32,006 bases of DNA, from contig CABRID010000008.1 in the NCBI GenBank assembly GCA_902470895.1, forward strand, positions 1 to 32,006, written 5' to 3'. The DNA comes from an uncultured Collinsella sp. Lineage in GTDB: Bacteria; Actinomycetota; Coriobacteriia; Coriobacteriales; Coriobacteriaceae. The notes beneath the pieces are model-generated. The model saw nothing but the letters and a program-made list of their open reading frames with translations. It was not told the origin of the DNA and made no database searches. Within the stretch, counting starts at the first letter, position 1, and every line of letters starts with the position of its first letter. Below are positions 21,778-30,635 of the stretch, in pieces. The position numbers and the translations under genes were made by a program.

Positions 21778-24354
21778 ATGTGCGATTGCACAGATCATAA
21801 GGACGAGATCCCTGCCTACGACGCGCAGGCCATTGAGTCCAGGTGGATGAAGGCCTGGGAGGACTCCAACCTCTTTGCCGTCGACACCGACGACAGCAAG
21901 CCCAAGAAGTACGTGCTCGAGATGTTCCCGTATCCGTCGGGCGACCTGCACATGGGCCACGCGCGCAACTATACCATCGGCGATGCCATGGCCCGTCAGG
22001 CCCGCATGCGCGGCTATGACGTGCTGCACCCCATCGGCTTTGACGCCTTTGGCCTGCCCGCCGAGAACGCCGCCATCAAGCACAACACGCAGGCTGCCGC
22101 CTGGACGTATAAGAACATGGACCAGGCGCTCGCCACGATGAAGCGCATGGGCTTCTCCTACGATCTGGATCGCATGGTCAAGACCTGCAGCCCCGACTAC
22201 TACCGTTGGGGTCAGTGGATCTTTGAGAAGATGTGGGAAAAGGGCCTGGTCTACCGCAAGAAGAATCCGGTCAACTGGTGCCCCACCTGCAAGACCGTTC
22301 TGGCCAACGAGCAGGTTACCGAGGGCAAGTGCTGGCGCTGCGGCACCGAGCCCGAGAAGCGCGACCTTGAGCAGTGGTACTACAAGATTACCGAGTACTC
22401 TCAGGAGCTGCTCGACGACCTGGAGAAGCTCCCCGGCTGGCCCGAGCGCGTCAAGCAGATGCAGGGCAACTGGATCGGTCGCTCCGAGGGCGCCGAGGTC
22501 GACTTTACCCTGTGCGACCAGGATGGCGAGCCCATCGAGGGCGACGAGGGCAAGATCACCGTCTTTACCACGCGTGCCGATACCCTTTTTGGCGTTTCCT
22601 TCTTTGTCTTGGCTCCCGAGTACGCCGGCCTGCACGAGCTCGTCGAGGGCACGGAGTACGAGGAGGCCGTCACCAAGATCGTCGAGGACTCCAAGCATAT
22701 CTCTGCCGTCGAGCGTGCCCAGGGCACCCTCGAGAAGCACGGTGCCTTCACGGGCCGCTATGTGGTAAACCCCGTCAACGGCGAGAAGGTCCCCGTGTGG
22801 GTTGCCGATTATGTCGTTGCCGACTACGGTACCGGTGCCGTCATGGCCGTTCCCTGTGGCGACCAGCGCGACTTTGAGTTTGCCCGTAAGTACGACCTGC
22901 CGATCGTGCCGATCATCCTAGACGATGACGATCGCGCTGCCGTCGAGGCCAGCGGCGAGACCATCGATACCTTCCATGCCGAGACCGTCGACTGGGATTG
23001 CGCTCACGCTGCCGAGGGCACGCTCGTCCAGTCCGGCAAGTACACCGGCATGCGCGGCGGTAAGCACTCCGAGGGCGAGGCTGCAATCGTGGCCGACCTC
23101 GAGGCCATGGGCTGTGGTCGTCGCAAGGTCGAGTTCCGTCTGCGCGACTGGCTCATTTCCCGTCAGCGCTATTGGGGCAACCCCATCCCGGCCATCCACT
23201 GCGAGCACTGCGGCATCGTGCCCGTGCCCGAGGATCAGCTGCCGGTGACGCTGCCCGAGAACCTGGACCTGGGCGCAGGCGAGACCCTCGCCGAGTGCAA
23301 GGAGTTCTACGAGACCACCTGCCCGGTCTGCGGTCGCCCGGCCAAGCGCGAGACCGATACCATGGACACCTTCACCTGCTCCAGCTGGTATTACCTGCGC
23401 TATACCGACCCGCACAACACCGAGCTGCCCTTCTCCAAGGAAGCCGCCGACCGTTGGATGCCCGTCGATAACTACATCGGCGGCATCGAGCACGCCATTC
23501 TGCACCTGCTCTACAGCCGCTTCTTTACCAAGGCACTGCGCGACCTGGGCCTGCTGAGCGTGGACGAGCCCTTCACCAACCTGCTGTGCCAGGGCATGGT
23601 CAAGGACGAGAACGGCGACACCATGTCCAAGTCCAAGGGCAATGTCGTGCCTCCGAGCTCGGTCATCGAGCCCTTCGGCGCCGACACCATGCGTTTGGCG
23701 ATCCTGTTTATCGCCCCGCCCGAGAAGGACTTCGACTGGGATCCCAAGGCCGTTGAGGGCGCCAACCGCTTCATCAAGCGCGCCTGGCGTATCGTTTGGC
23801 AGCTCGTCCAGTCCGGCGACGCCAACGTGGCCTTCGATAAGTCCGCGCTCGATGAGGTTGCTATGAAGCTCTATCGCGAGCGTCACCGCACCATCGCCAA
23901 GTGCACCGAGGACTTCGACCGCGGCCAGTTCAACACCGCGATCTCGGCCGTCATGGAGCTCGTCAACGCGGCGAGCGCCTACCTCAATGCCACTGAGGGT
24001 ACCGCCCGCGACAAGGCGCTGTGCTACGGCGTGGCCAAGGATATCGTGAGCGTGCTGGCGCCCATCTGCCCGTTCTGGGCCGACGAGCTGTGGCACGAGG
24101 CGCTCGGCTGCGAGGGCAACGCCTATACCGCTGCCTGGCCCGAGTTCGACCTGGCCGAGTCCATCGAGGACACGGTGCAGATCGTGGTCCAGGTGCTCGG
24201 CAAGGTCCGCGGCCGCGTCGACGTGGCCCGCGATGCCTCCAATGAGGATATGCAGGCTGCCGCCGAGGCCGCCGTCGCCAAGTGGCTCGAGGGCAAGACG
24301 GTCGTCAAGGCCATCTGCGTGCCCGGCAAGCTGGTCAACCTGGTGGTCAAGTAA
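21778..24354 (+). CDS. leuS: Leucyl-tRNA synthetase
   Basis: 858 residues, class I aminoacyl-tRNA synthetase charging tRNA-Leu. The HIGH signature is H58-M-G-H61 in GDLHMGHARN, and the KMSKS loop is TMSKSKGN (from residue 615). A zinc-ribbon-like insertion (CPTCKTVLANEQ then CWRCG) lies at ~175-195, the CP1 editing domain at ~220-420, and the anticodon-binding helical domain and C-terminal domain follow. The length fits bacterial LeuRS. The ATG has AAAGGAG upstream. It is preceded by a very long leader hairpin and followed by a terminator, so it is probably monocistronic. Confidence 0.96.
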   Translation: MCDCTDHKDEIPAYDAQAIESRWMKAWEDSNLFAVDTDDSKPKKYVLEMFPYPSGDLHMGHARNYTIGDAMARQARMRGYDVLHPIGFDAFGLPAENAAIKHNTQAAAWTYKNMDQALATMKRMGFSYDLDRMVKTCSPDYYRWGQWIFEKMWEKGLVYRKKNPVNWCPTCKTVLANEQVTEGKCWRCGTEPEKRDLEQWYYKITEYSQELLDDLEKLPGWPERVKQMQGNWIGRSEGAEVDFTLCDQDGEPIEGDEGKITVFTTRADTLFGVSFFVLAPEYAGLHELVEGTEYEEAVTKIVEDSKHISAVERAQGTLEKHGAFTGRYVVNPVNGEKVPVWVADYVVADYGTGAVMAVPCGDQRDFEFARKYDLPIVPIILDDDDRAAVEASGETIDTFHAETVDWDCAHAAEGTLVQSGKYTGMRGGKHSEGEAAIVADLEAMGCGRRKVEFRLRDWLISRQRYWGNPIPAIHCEHCGIVPVPEDQLPVTLPENLDLGAGETLAECKEFYETTCPVCGRPAKRETDTMDTFTCSSWYYLRYTDPHNTELPFSKEAADRWMPVDNYIGGIEHAILHLLYSRFFTKALRDLGLLSVDEPFTNLLCQGMVKDENGDTMSKSKGNVVPPSSVIEPFGADTMRLAILFIAPPEKDFDWDPKAVEGANRFIKRAWRIVWQLVQSGDANVAFDKSALDEVAMKLYRERHRTIAKCTEDFDRGQFNTAISAVMELVNAASAYLNATEGTARDKALCYGVAKDIVSVLAPICPFWADELWHEALGCEGNAYTAAWPEFDLAESIEDTVQIVVQVLGKVRGRVDVARDASNEDMQAAAEAAVAKWLEGKTVVKAICVPGKLVNLVVK

Positions 24355-24381
24355 GCGCTGTGCGCATAGCTGACATGCAAT

Positions 24382-24418
24382 AAACGAGGGGCGATCCGGT
24401 TGGGTCGTCCCTCGTTTT
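24382..24418 (+). terminator. Intrinsic terminator of leuS
   Basis: A 13-bp stem pairs 24382-24394 (AAACGAGGGGCGA) with 24405-24417 (one G-U pair) around a 10-nt loop, with TTTT at 24415-24418. Confidence 0.88.
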
Positions 24419-24505
24419 GCATGTACCTGCCTAGGTGTCTTCGGTCAATTGTCCTATTCTTATGGAGAAGCTGTGCGCACGCTGACCTGCAGATTCGTAC
24501 TGTGC

Positions 24506-24534
24506 TTGCACGTTTCTGCAGCTATTGGTATAGT
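24506..24534 (+). promoter_or_regulatory. Promoter of the rimP-nusA-infB operon
   Basis: TTGCAC (24506-24511) and TATAGT (24529-24534) with an exact 17-bp spacer. Transcription should begin near 24541, giving a ~70-nt leader that contains the terminator at 24560-24592. Confidence 0.8.
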
Positions 24535-24559
24535 TTGCTTGCAAATGAAGTTGTAATTG

Positions 24560-24592
24560 AAAGAAGTGGGGTTTCGGCCCCGCTTCTTTTTT
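24560..24592 (+). terminator. Leader terminator (attenuator) before rimP-nusA
   Basis: AAAGAAGTGGGG (24560-24571) pairs with CCCCGCTTCTTT (24578-24589) with one wobble and a 6-nt loop, and runs into a six-T tract (24587-24592). It lies between the promoter and the rimP start codon, 20 nt before the ATG, so every operon transcript must pass it. In B. subtilis NusA represses its own operon by stimulating termination in the rimP leader; the layout here fits the same control. Confidence 0.85.
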
Positions 24593-24612
24593 GTATGGAT
24601 GGAGGTGCCGCA

Positions 24613-25107
24613 ATGGTCAAGACCAAGACCGAGCAGGCGATCATCGACGCGCTCGAGGCCGTCGCTCCCCAGCACGATGTCGACATCGTCGACGTCGAGC
24701 TCGTGGGTGCCACCAAGGCCCCCTGCGTGCGCGTGCGTATCGAGGGTGCCGAGGGTCAGAGCCTGTCGCTCAACGACGTCACGGCCAACACTAAGTGGGT
24801 CGGCGATGTGATTGAGGAGCTCGACCCCATCTCTTCGAGCTATACGCTCGAGGTGTCGAGCCCGGGCATGGCGCGCCCGCTGCGCCGCCCGTGCGACTTT
24901 GCCCGCTTTGTGGGCGAGAACTGCGAGCTCACCTCCACCGCCACCGAGGGCCGTCGCAAGTACGCCGGCAAGATTGCCGCTGCCACCGAGACGAACGTGA
25001 CCCTCGAGCTCGAGGACGGCGAGTCCGTCACCCTCGATTTCTCTGATGTTAAAAAGTGCAAGTTGAAGCCCACCTATGACTTCAAGCCCGCGAAGGAAGG
25101 AAAGTAA
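24613..25107 (+). CDS. rimP: Ribosome maturation factor RimP
   Basis: 164 residues. RimP assists maturation of the 30S ribosomal subunit. The N-terminal alpha/beta domain shows VDIVDVELVGATKAPCVRV and DPISSSYTLEVSSPGMARPL, the latter being the conserved LEVSSPGxxRPL segment of the family. The C-terminal Sm-like beta domain begins near residue 95 (YAGKIAAATETNVTLELEDG). The start is ATG 24613 with GGAGG at 24601. It is first in the operon and nusA begins 1 nt after its stop, the classical rimP-nusA order. Confidence 0.93.
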   Translation: MVKTKTEQAIIDALEAVAPQHDVDIVDVELVGATKAPCVRVRIEGAEGQSLSLNDVTANTKWVGDVIEELDPISSSYTLEVSSPGMARPLRRPCDFARFVGENCELTSTATEGRRKYAGKIAAATETNVTLELEDGESVTLDFSDVKKCKLKPTYDFKPAKEGK

Positions 25108-25108
25108 G

Positions 25109-26356
25109 ATGGCAGCATCCGACATGATGTCCGCCCTGATGGAGCTTTGCCAGGAGAAGCACATCGACCAGCTCTACCTGATCGACCGCCTGGAGCAGTC
25201 GCTCGCCAAGAGCTATGCCGAGATCCTGCATCTTGAGTGGGGCGCCAAGGTGACCATCGATCGCACCACCGGCAAGATCTACGTCTACCGTCTGGAGCCG
25301 ATCGACGATTCCATGGACGAGGAGGGCAACTTCACCGAGTTCGAGGAGATCGACGTCACTCCTAAGAACACGAGCCGTATCGCCGCCCAGCACGCCAAGG
25401 CCGAGATCAACGCAATCGTACGCAACTCCGCCCGCGAGCAGATCTACGAGGAGTTCTCCGGCCGCATCGGTGACCTCATCAGCGGTACCGTGCTGCAGTC
25501 CACGCCCGACTTCACGATCGTCAAGATTCGCGAGGGCGTCGAGGCCGAGCTTCCGCACTTCGACCAGCGCCGTTACGAGAACGAGCGCAACGAGCGTCCG
25601 ATGGGCGAGCGCTACCTGCACAACCAGCATATCAAGGCCGTGATCATCGACGTTCGCGACCCCAACTCCAACCTGCAGCCGGTCCGTGGCGAGCACAGCC
25701 GCCCGCCGATTGTCATCTCCCGTACCCACCCCGAGCTCATGCGTCGTCTGTTTGAGCAGGAGGTGCCCGAGATCTATGAGGGCACCGTCCAGATCAAGTC
25801 GATCGCCCGCGAGCCCGGTCAGCGCTCTAAGGTCGCCGTCCACTCGCTCGACGATCGCCTGGATCCCGTGGGCGCCTGCGTCGGCCCTAAGGGCAGCCGT
25901 GTTCGCGCCGTCGTGGGCGAGCTCCGTGGCGAGCGCGTCGACGTCATCCTGTGGGATGCCGATCCGGCCGTCTACGTCGCCAACGCCCTGTCGCCTGCCA
26001 AGGTCACCCGCGTCCTTATCGACGAGGAGAAGGCCTACGCCGGCGTCATCGTGCCCGATGACCAGCTGTCCCTCGCCATCGGCAAGGAGGGCCAGAATGC
26101 CCGCCTCGCCGCGCGCCTGACCGGCTGGCACATCGACATTAAGTCCGAGACCCTTGCCGCCGACATCCTCAAGAATGTTCCCGTTCACGAGGAGCCCGCC
26201 GCCGACCTGATCGGTGACGAGGAGGACGAGGACGTCCGTCGCTGCGAGTTCGTGTCCGAGGACGGCATCCAGTGCCGCAACCAGGCCCGTCCCGGCTCCC
26301 GTTTCTGCGGTGTCCACGATACCGACGCCTTCGATGATGCGGAGGACCTGATCTAG
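25109..26356 (+). CDS. nusA: Transcription termination/antitermination factor NusA with C-terminal zinc-finger-like tail
   Basis: 415 residues. NusA binds RNA polymerase and nascent RNA, modulating pausing, termination and antitermination. The N-terminal RNAP-binding domain (1-~130), S1 domain (~135-200, GDLISGTVLQSTPDFTIVKI) and two KH domains (~230-350; GPKGSRVRAVVGEL and LAIGKEGQNARLAARLTGW) are in order. The acidic AR repeats of E. coli NusA are absent. After an acidic stretch, the tail carries C379-x9-C389-x10-C400-x2-H403, a zinc-finger-like arrangement I do not know from standard NusA. Start: ATG 25109, one base after the rimP stop, with GGAAGGAAAG upstream. The usual ylxR gene is missing downstream. 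Confidence 0.95.
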   Translation: MAASDMMSALMELCQEKHIDQLYLIDRLEQSLAKSYAEILHLEWGAKVTIDRTTGKIYVYRLEPIDDSMDEEGNFTEFEEIDVTPKNTSRIAAQHAKAEINAIVRNSAREQIYEEFSGRIGDLISGTVLQSTPDFTIVKIREGVEAELPHFDQRRYENERNERPMGERYLHNQHIKAVIIDVRDPNSNLQPVRGEHSRPPIVISRTHPELMRRLFEQEVPEIYEGTVQIKSIAREPGQRSKVAVHSLDDRLDPVGACVGPKGSRVRAVVGELRGERVDVILWDADPAVYVANALSPAKVTRVLIDEEKAYAGVIVPDDQLSLAIGKEGQNARLAARLTGWHIDIKSETLAADILKNVPVHEEPAADLIGDEEDEDVRRCEFVSEDGIQCRNQARPGSRFCGVHDTDAFDDAEDLI

Positions 26357-26411
26357 CGCGCGGTCGCGCCGGGCGGGTCCCAGCGCATATCCCACGCTCG
26401 TTCAGTCTCTA

Positions 26412-26426
26412 GGCACCCAAGGTGCC
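26412..26426 (+). promoter_or_regulatory. Small hairpin upstream of infB
   Basis: GGCACC (26412-26417) and GGTGCC (26421-26426) form a perfect 6-bp stem with a CAA loop, 21 nt before the infB start. It sits in a 91-nt gap that otherwise lacks signals and might modulate translation; no T-tract follows. Confidence 0.3.
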
Positions 26427-26447
26427 AGAAAGGGTAGGTGAAGTCAT

Positions 26448-29162
26448 ATGGCAAAAGTCCGTGTGTCCACCCTGGCCAAAGAGTTCGGCATGACCTCCAA
26501 GGAACTGATGGGTCATCTCGCCGAAATGAAGATTCCCGCTAAGTCCGCTTCCTCCGCTCTGGAGGACGCATACGTCGCCATGGTCCGCAAGCAGCTCGCC
26601 TCGGTGATCGAGGCCCGCGCCCAGGAAGTCGAGGCCGCCAAGCTGGCCGAGGAGCAGGCAGCTGCCGCCGAGGAGGCAGCACGCGCTGCCGAGGCAGAGC
26701 GCGAGCGCATCGCCGCCGAGAAGGCACGCGAGGAGGAGCGCCGCCAGTTCGCCGCAGCCCAGGCTGCCGAGGAGGCCGCCCGCGCCGAGGCCGAGGCTAA
26801 GAAGAAGGCCGAGCAGGAGCGCCTTGCCCGCGAGAAGGAGGAGGCTGCCCGCGAGGCCCAGCGCCGCGCCGTTCCCGCTTCCGACTCCGGTTCGCGTTTC
26901 CGCTCTCTGCTCGACCAGATCGCCGCACAGGAGACCGTGCTCAAGGAGAAGAAGGACGCTGAGGAGAAGGCCAAGGCCGAGCGCGCTGCCGAGCGCGGCA
27001 ACCGTCGTGGCGGCAACAACGACCGTCGCGGCGGCCGTCGTAACGATCGCAACGCCTCCGACAGCAACTCCGAGCGCAACGCATCCGAGAGCCGTCCCCA
27101 CAGCCATCGCACCAACGCCAGCAACAACGTCGCTGCCGGTATGGACTTCCCCAACCCCGATAAGCAGGGCAAGGGCAAGAAGCGCAAGGGCGGTCACAAC
27201 AACGAAGAGGACCACTACAGCCGCATGGCTCGCGAGGCCGAGGAGTACAGCCGCGAGAAGGTGCTCGAGGAGGCTCGTGCCGCCGTCGAGGAGGCCTCTC
27301 GCGAGTCCACTGGTCGCCGCAAAAAGCGCAAGGAGAAGCGCGAGCGCGAGGCCGCAAAGGCTCAGGAAGAGCGCAAGATTGAGGAGGCGCTGGCCCAGGG
27401 CGTGAACCCCGAAGACCTCGACGCCATCAAGGTCTCCCAGGGCGTTACCGTCCAGGAGCTCGCCGAGGCGCTCGACGTTCCGGCCAACGACATCATCAAG
27501 CGCCTGTTCCTGCTGGGCACGCCGCTTACCATGACGCAGTCCATGTCCGATGACCTCGTCGAGCTCGTTGCCGACGACCTGGGTCGCCAGATCAAGATCA
27601 TCACCCCCGAGGAGGAGAACACCTTCTCGTTCTACGACGACCCCGCCGATCTTAAACCGCGTGCCCCGGTCGTCACCGTCATGGGTCACGTCGACCACGG
27701 CAAGACGAGCCTGCTCGACGCCATCCGTCACACCGGCGTCGCTGCCGGCGAGGCGGGCGGCATTACCCAGGCCATCGGCGCTTCGCAGGTCATGATCAAC
27801 GACCGTAAGATCACCTTCATCGATACCCCCGGTCACGCCACCTTTACGGCCATGCGTGCCCGTGGCGCCAAGGTGACCGACATCGTCATCCTAATCGTCG
27901 CCGCCGACGACGGCGTCATGCCCCAGACGGTTGAGTCGATCAACCACGCCAAGGCCGCCGGCGTACCCATTGTCGTTGCCGTCAACAAGATCGATAAGCC
28001 CGGCGCCAACCCCGATCGTGTGCGTCAGGAACTCACCGAGTACGGCGTCATCCCCGAGGAGTGGGGCGGACAGAACATGTTCGTCAACATCTCGGCCAAG
28101 CAGAAGATCGGTATCGACGACCTTCTGGAGACCGTGCTGCTCCAGGCCGACGTGCTCGAGCTCAAGGCCAACCCTGATACCTTTGCTTCGGGCAACGTCC
28201 TCGAGGCTAAGCTCGACAAGGGCCGCGGCTCGGTTGCCACCGTGCTCGTGACCCGCGGTACCCTGCACGTGGGCGACACGCTGGTCGCCGGCCTCACCTA
28301 CGGCCGCGTCCGCGCCATGCTCGACCCCAAGGGCAACGCCGTCACCGAGGCCGGTCCTTCCGACGCCGTCGAGATCTTGGGCCTGCAGTCCGTCCCCAAC
28401 GCCGGCGATGAGTTCCGCGTGTTCGAGGACGAGCGCGAGGCACGTGCGCTGGCCGACGAGCGTTCGCTCAAGGCCCGTATCGAGGAGCAGAGCCGCGTCA
28501 AGCACGTGACGCTCGAGAACCTCTTCGAGACTATCGCCGACGCCGAGGTCAAGGAGCTCAACCTGATCATCAAGGCCGACGTCCAGGGTTCCATCGAGGC
28601 CCTTCAGGACTCCCTCGACAAGATGGATCAGTCCGAGGTGCGCATCAACACGATCCACTCCGCCGTTGGTGCCATCAACGAGACCGACGTGGTCCTGGCC
28701 GACGCCTCCAACGCCATCATCATCGGCTTTGGCGTCCGTCCCGACGGCAAGGCCCGCTCCGCCGCCGAGCGCGAGGGCGTCGAGATCCGTTGCTACGACG
28801 TCATCTATAAGTGCCTCGAGGAGCTCGACGCCGCCCGTATCGGCATGCTCAAGCCCACCGAGGTCGAGGTCGCCACGGGTACTGCGACCGTCCTGGACAC
28901 CTTCAAGGTGCCCAAAGTCGGTATCGCCGCCGGTGTTCGCGTCGAAGAGGGCGAGATCGCCGCGACCGATTCCGTGCGCCTGGTGCGCGACGGCATCGTG
29001 GTCTTCAATGGCAAGATCGCCTCGATGCGCCACTACAAGGACGAGGCCAAGAGCCTCAAGAGCGGTTCCGAGGGCGGCATTGGCTTGGAGAACTTCCAGG
29101 ACATCAAGCCCGGCGACCAGATCGAGGGTTACCGCATCGACCAGGTTGCCCGTACCGAGTAG
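26448..29162 (+). CDS. infB: Translation initiation factor IF-2
   Basis: 904 residues. IF-2 is the GTPase that brings initiator tRNA to the 30S subunit and promotes subunit joining. An IF2_N domain (residues 1-~50, RVSTLAKEFGMTSKELMGHL) is followed by a long Ala/Glu/Lys/Arg coiled coil (~55-150), then a basic Gly/Asn/Arg-rich linker. A second IF2_N lies at ~325-375. The G domain begins at about residue 406 with VMGHVDHGKTS (G1), DTPGH (G3) and NKID (G4). Domains II, III and IV follow to the end. The start is ATG 26448 after AGAAAGGGTAGGTG. It sits in the expected nusA-infB-rbfA order but without ylxR. Confidence 0.96.
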   Translation: MAKVRVSTLAKEFGMTSKELMGHLAEMKIPAKSASSALEDAYVAMVRKQLASVIEARAQEVEAAKLAEEQAAAAEEAARAAEAERERIAAEKAREEERRQFAAAQAAEEAARAEAEAKKKAEQERLAREKEEAAREAQRRAVPASDSGSRFRSLLDQIAAQETVLKEKKDAEEKAKAERAAERGNRRGGNNDRRGGRRNDRNASDSNSERNASESRPHSHRTNASNNVAAGMDFPNPDKQGKGKKRKGGHNNEEDHYSRMAREAEEYSREKVLEEARAAVEEASRESTGRRKKRKEKREREAAKAQEERKIEEALAQGVNPEDLDAIKVSQGVTVQELAEALDVPANDIIKRLFLLGTPLTMTQSMSDDLVELVADDLGRQIKIITPEEENTFSFYDDPADLKPRAPVVTVMGHVDHGKTSLLDAIRHTGVAAGEAGGITQAIGASQVMINDRKITFIDTPGHATFTAMRARGAKVTDIVILIVAADDGVMPQTVESINHAKAAGVPIVVAVNKIDKPGANPDRVRQELTEYGVIPEEWGGQNMFVNISAKQKIGIDDLLETVLLQADVLELKANPDTFASGNVLEAKLDKGRGSVATVLVTRGTLHVGDTLVAGLTYGRVRAMLDPKGNAVTEAGPSDAVEILGLQSVPNAGDEFRVFEDEREARALADERSLKARIEEQSRVKHVTLENLFETIADAEVKELNLIIKADVQGSIEALQDSLDKMDQSEVRINTIHSAVGAINETDVVLADASNAIIIGFGVRPDGKARSAAEREGVEIRCYDVIYKCLEELDAARIGMLKPTEVEVATGTATVLDTFKVPKVGIAAGVRVEEGEIAATDSVRLVRDGIVVFNGKIASMRHYKDEAKSLKSGSEGGIGLENFQDIKPGDQIEGYRIDQVARTE

Positions 29163-29173
29163 GGGGTAGCGCT

Positions 29174-29584
29174 ATGAAGCAAACGCAGGCAACCCGCCGT
29201 CTGGGCGAGCAGCTTCGCGAGAAGCTCGGTTATATTCTGCTCTTTGAGGTTTCCGATCCGCGTCTCGACCTGGTTACTCTGACCGCGGTCGAGGTCGCGG
29301 TGGACCGTTCGTTCGCGCGCGTGTACGTGTCGTGCGATGCGAGCCGCTACGACGAGGTCATGGAGGCGCTCGCAAGCGCCAAGGGCCGTATTCGTAGCCT
29401 GTTGGCTCGCTCGCTCGATTGGCGTGTCACGCCCGAGCTCGATTTTCGCATCGATCGCTCGACCGATGAGGCCGAGCGCATCACGCGTGCGCTGGAAAAC
29501 GTTCCCGCCACGCTTGCGATCGAAAAGGACGAGGACGGCTATCCGATAGCGGATGCCGCCCAGGAGGCAGCTTTAGATGACTAA
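29174..29584 (+). CDS. rbfA: 30S ribosome-binding factor A
   Basis: 136 residues. RbfA binds the 30S subunit near the 16S rRNA 5' end during late maturation and cold adaptation. Family features are the N-terminal helix ATRRLGEQLREKLGYIL, the strand SDPRLDLVTLTAVEVAVD and the central RVYVSCDA, then a RIRSLLARSL helix and PELDFRID, matching the KH-like fold. The start is ATG 29174 with AGGGGGTAG upstream, 11 nt after infB. Its last 8 nt overlap the next gene, so translation is probably coupled. Confidence 0.92.
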   Translation: MKQTQATRRLGEQLREKLGYILLFEVSDPRLDLVTLTAVEVAVDRSFARVYVSCDASRYDEVMEALASAKGRIRSLLARSLDWRVTPELDFRIDRSTDEAERITRALENVPATLAIEKDEDGYPIADAAQEAALDD

Positions 29585-30620
29585 TTCCGCCGACCTCGCC
29601 TCGTGCGAGTCTGCAGATATTCAGCGACGCATCCTCGAGCTCATCGAGGGTGCGTCCTCCATTGCGATTTCGGGACATACTTCTCCCGATGGCGACGCCT
29701 TGGGCTCCGTGTTGGGTCTGGGCCTTTCGCTCATAAAGTTTTTTCCCAACAAGGACATTGCGCTGCTGCTGGCAGACGATGACCCGGTTCCGCGCATCTA
29801 CCGCTTTATGGAAGGCTCCGATCGCCTGGTGCCGGCATCTGCGTATACCGGCAATCCTGACCTGTTCATCTCGGTGGACGTGCCGGTCGTCGAGCGCCTG
29901 AACAACTCCGCCGAGGTGCTGCGTCGATCGGCGCATGTGGTGTGCTTCGATCACCATCCAGCGCGCGAGGAGTTTGCCGAGCTCAGTCTGAGGCGCGTCG
30001 AAGCTGCAGCCTGCGCTATGATCATCGACCGCTTCTTGGACAATTGTGGCATTGTCGCACGTGATGGCGTTGCGACCTGTCTGCTGTGTGGCTTGGTTAC
30101 CGATACCGGTCGTTTCCAGTACCAAAACGCCGATGCCGCCGCATTCCATGCGGCCTCGCGTCTGGTGGCGCACGGTGCCGATCCGGCGCGCGTTGCGCTC
30201 GAGGTTTATCAGAGCATGCGCGTTGAGTTTTTGCACCTCAAGTCCATTGTCATGGGTCGCATTAAGACGGTCGCGCATGGGCGTGTAGCGTATAGCTATG
30301 CCTACCAGAGCGACCTTGAGGCCTGCGGCGTCACCTCGGACGAGTGCGACGGCCTGGTCGATGTGGTGCGTTCGGTGATGGGCGTCGAGGTCTGCATGTT
30401 CTTAAAGGGCATTGAGGGCGATACCAAGGTGCGTGGCAACCTGCGCTCCAAGGGCGACCTCGATGTGTCCGAGATTGCTGCCAACTTTGGCGGTGGCGGG
30501 CATCATGCCGCCGCCGGCTTTTCCAACAACGGAACGATTCGCGAGACGCTCGCCGTGGCACTTCCCATGCTGGCCGAGCTGGTAGGGGAGGATCCCGCTT
30601 CGGTGACCGTCGAGCTCTAA
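29577..30620 (+). CDS. nrnA: DHH/DHHA1 phosphoesterase, NrnA-type oligoribonuclease/pAp phosphatase
   Basis: 347 residues. The family degrades short RNA oligonucleotides and, in many members, 3'-phosphoadenosine 5'-phosphate and pGpG, the last step of c-di-GMP turnover. The DHH motif is D125-H126-H127 in FDHHP, with upstream GHTSPDGDALGS (metal-binding DxD region) and TDTGRF. The C-terminal DHHA1 domain ends in GGGGHHAAAG. The gene overlaps rbfA by 8 bp and precedes truB, a position it holds in many Gram-positive operons. pGpG removal would link it to the PelD receptor in this window, but that is inference only. Confidence 0.9.
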   Translation: MTNSADLASCESADIQRRILELIEGASSIAISGHTSPDGDALGSVLGLGLSLIKFFPNKDIALLLADDDPVPRIYRFMEGSDRLVPASAYTGNPDLFISVDVPVVERLNNSAEVLRRSAHVVCFDHHPAREEFAELSLRRVEAAACAMIIDRFLDNCGIVARDGVATCLLCGLVTDTGRFQYQNADAAAFHAASRLVAHGADPARVALEVYQSMRVEFLHLKSIVMGRIKTVAHGRVAYSYAYQSDLEACGVTSDECDGLVDVVRSVMGVEVCMFLKGIEGDTKVRGNLRSKGDLDVSEIAANFGGGGHHAAAGFSNNGTIRETLAVALPMLAELVGEDPASVTVEL

Positions 30621-30635
30621 CTAATTGGATGGTAC

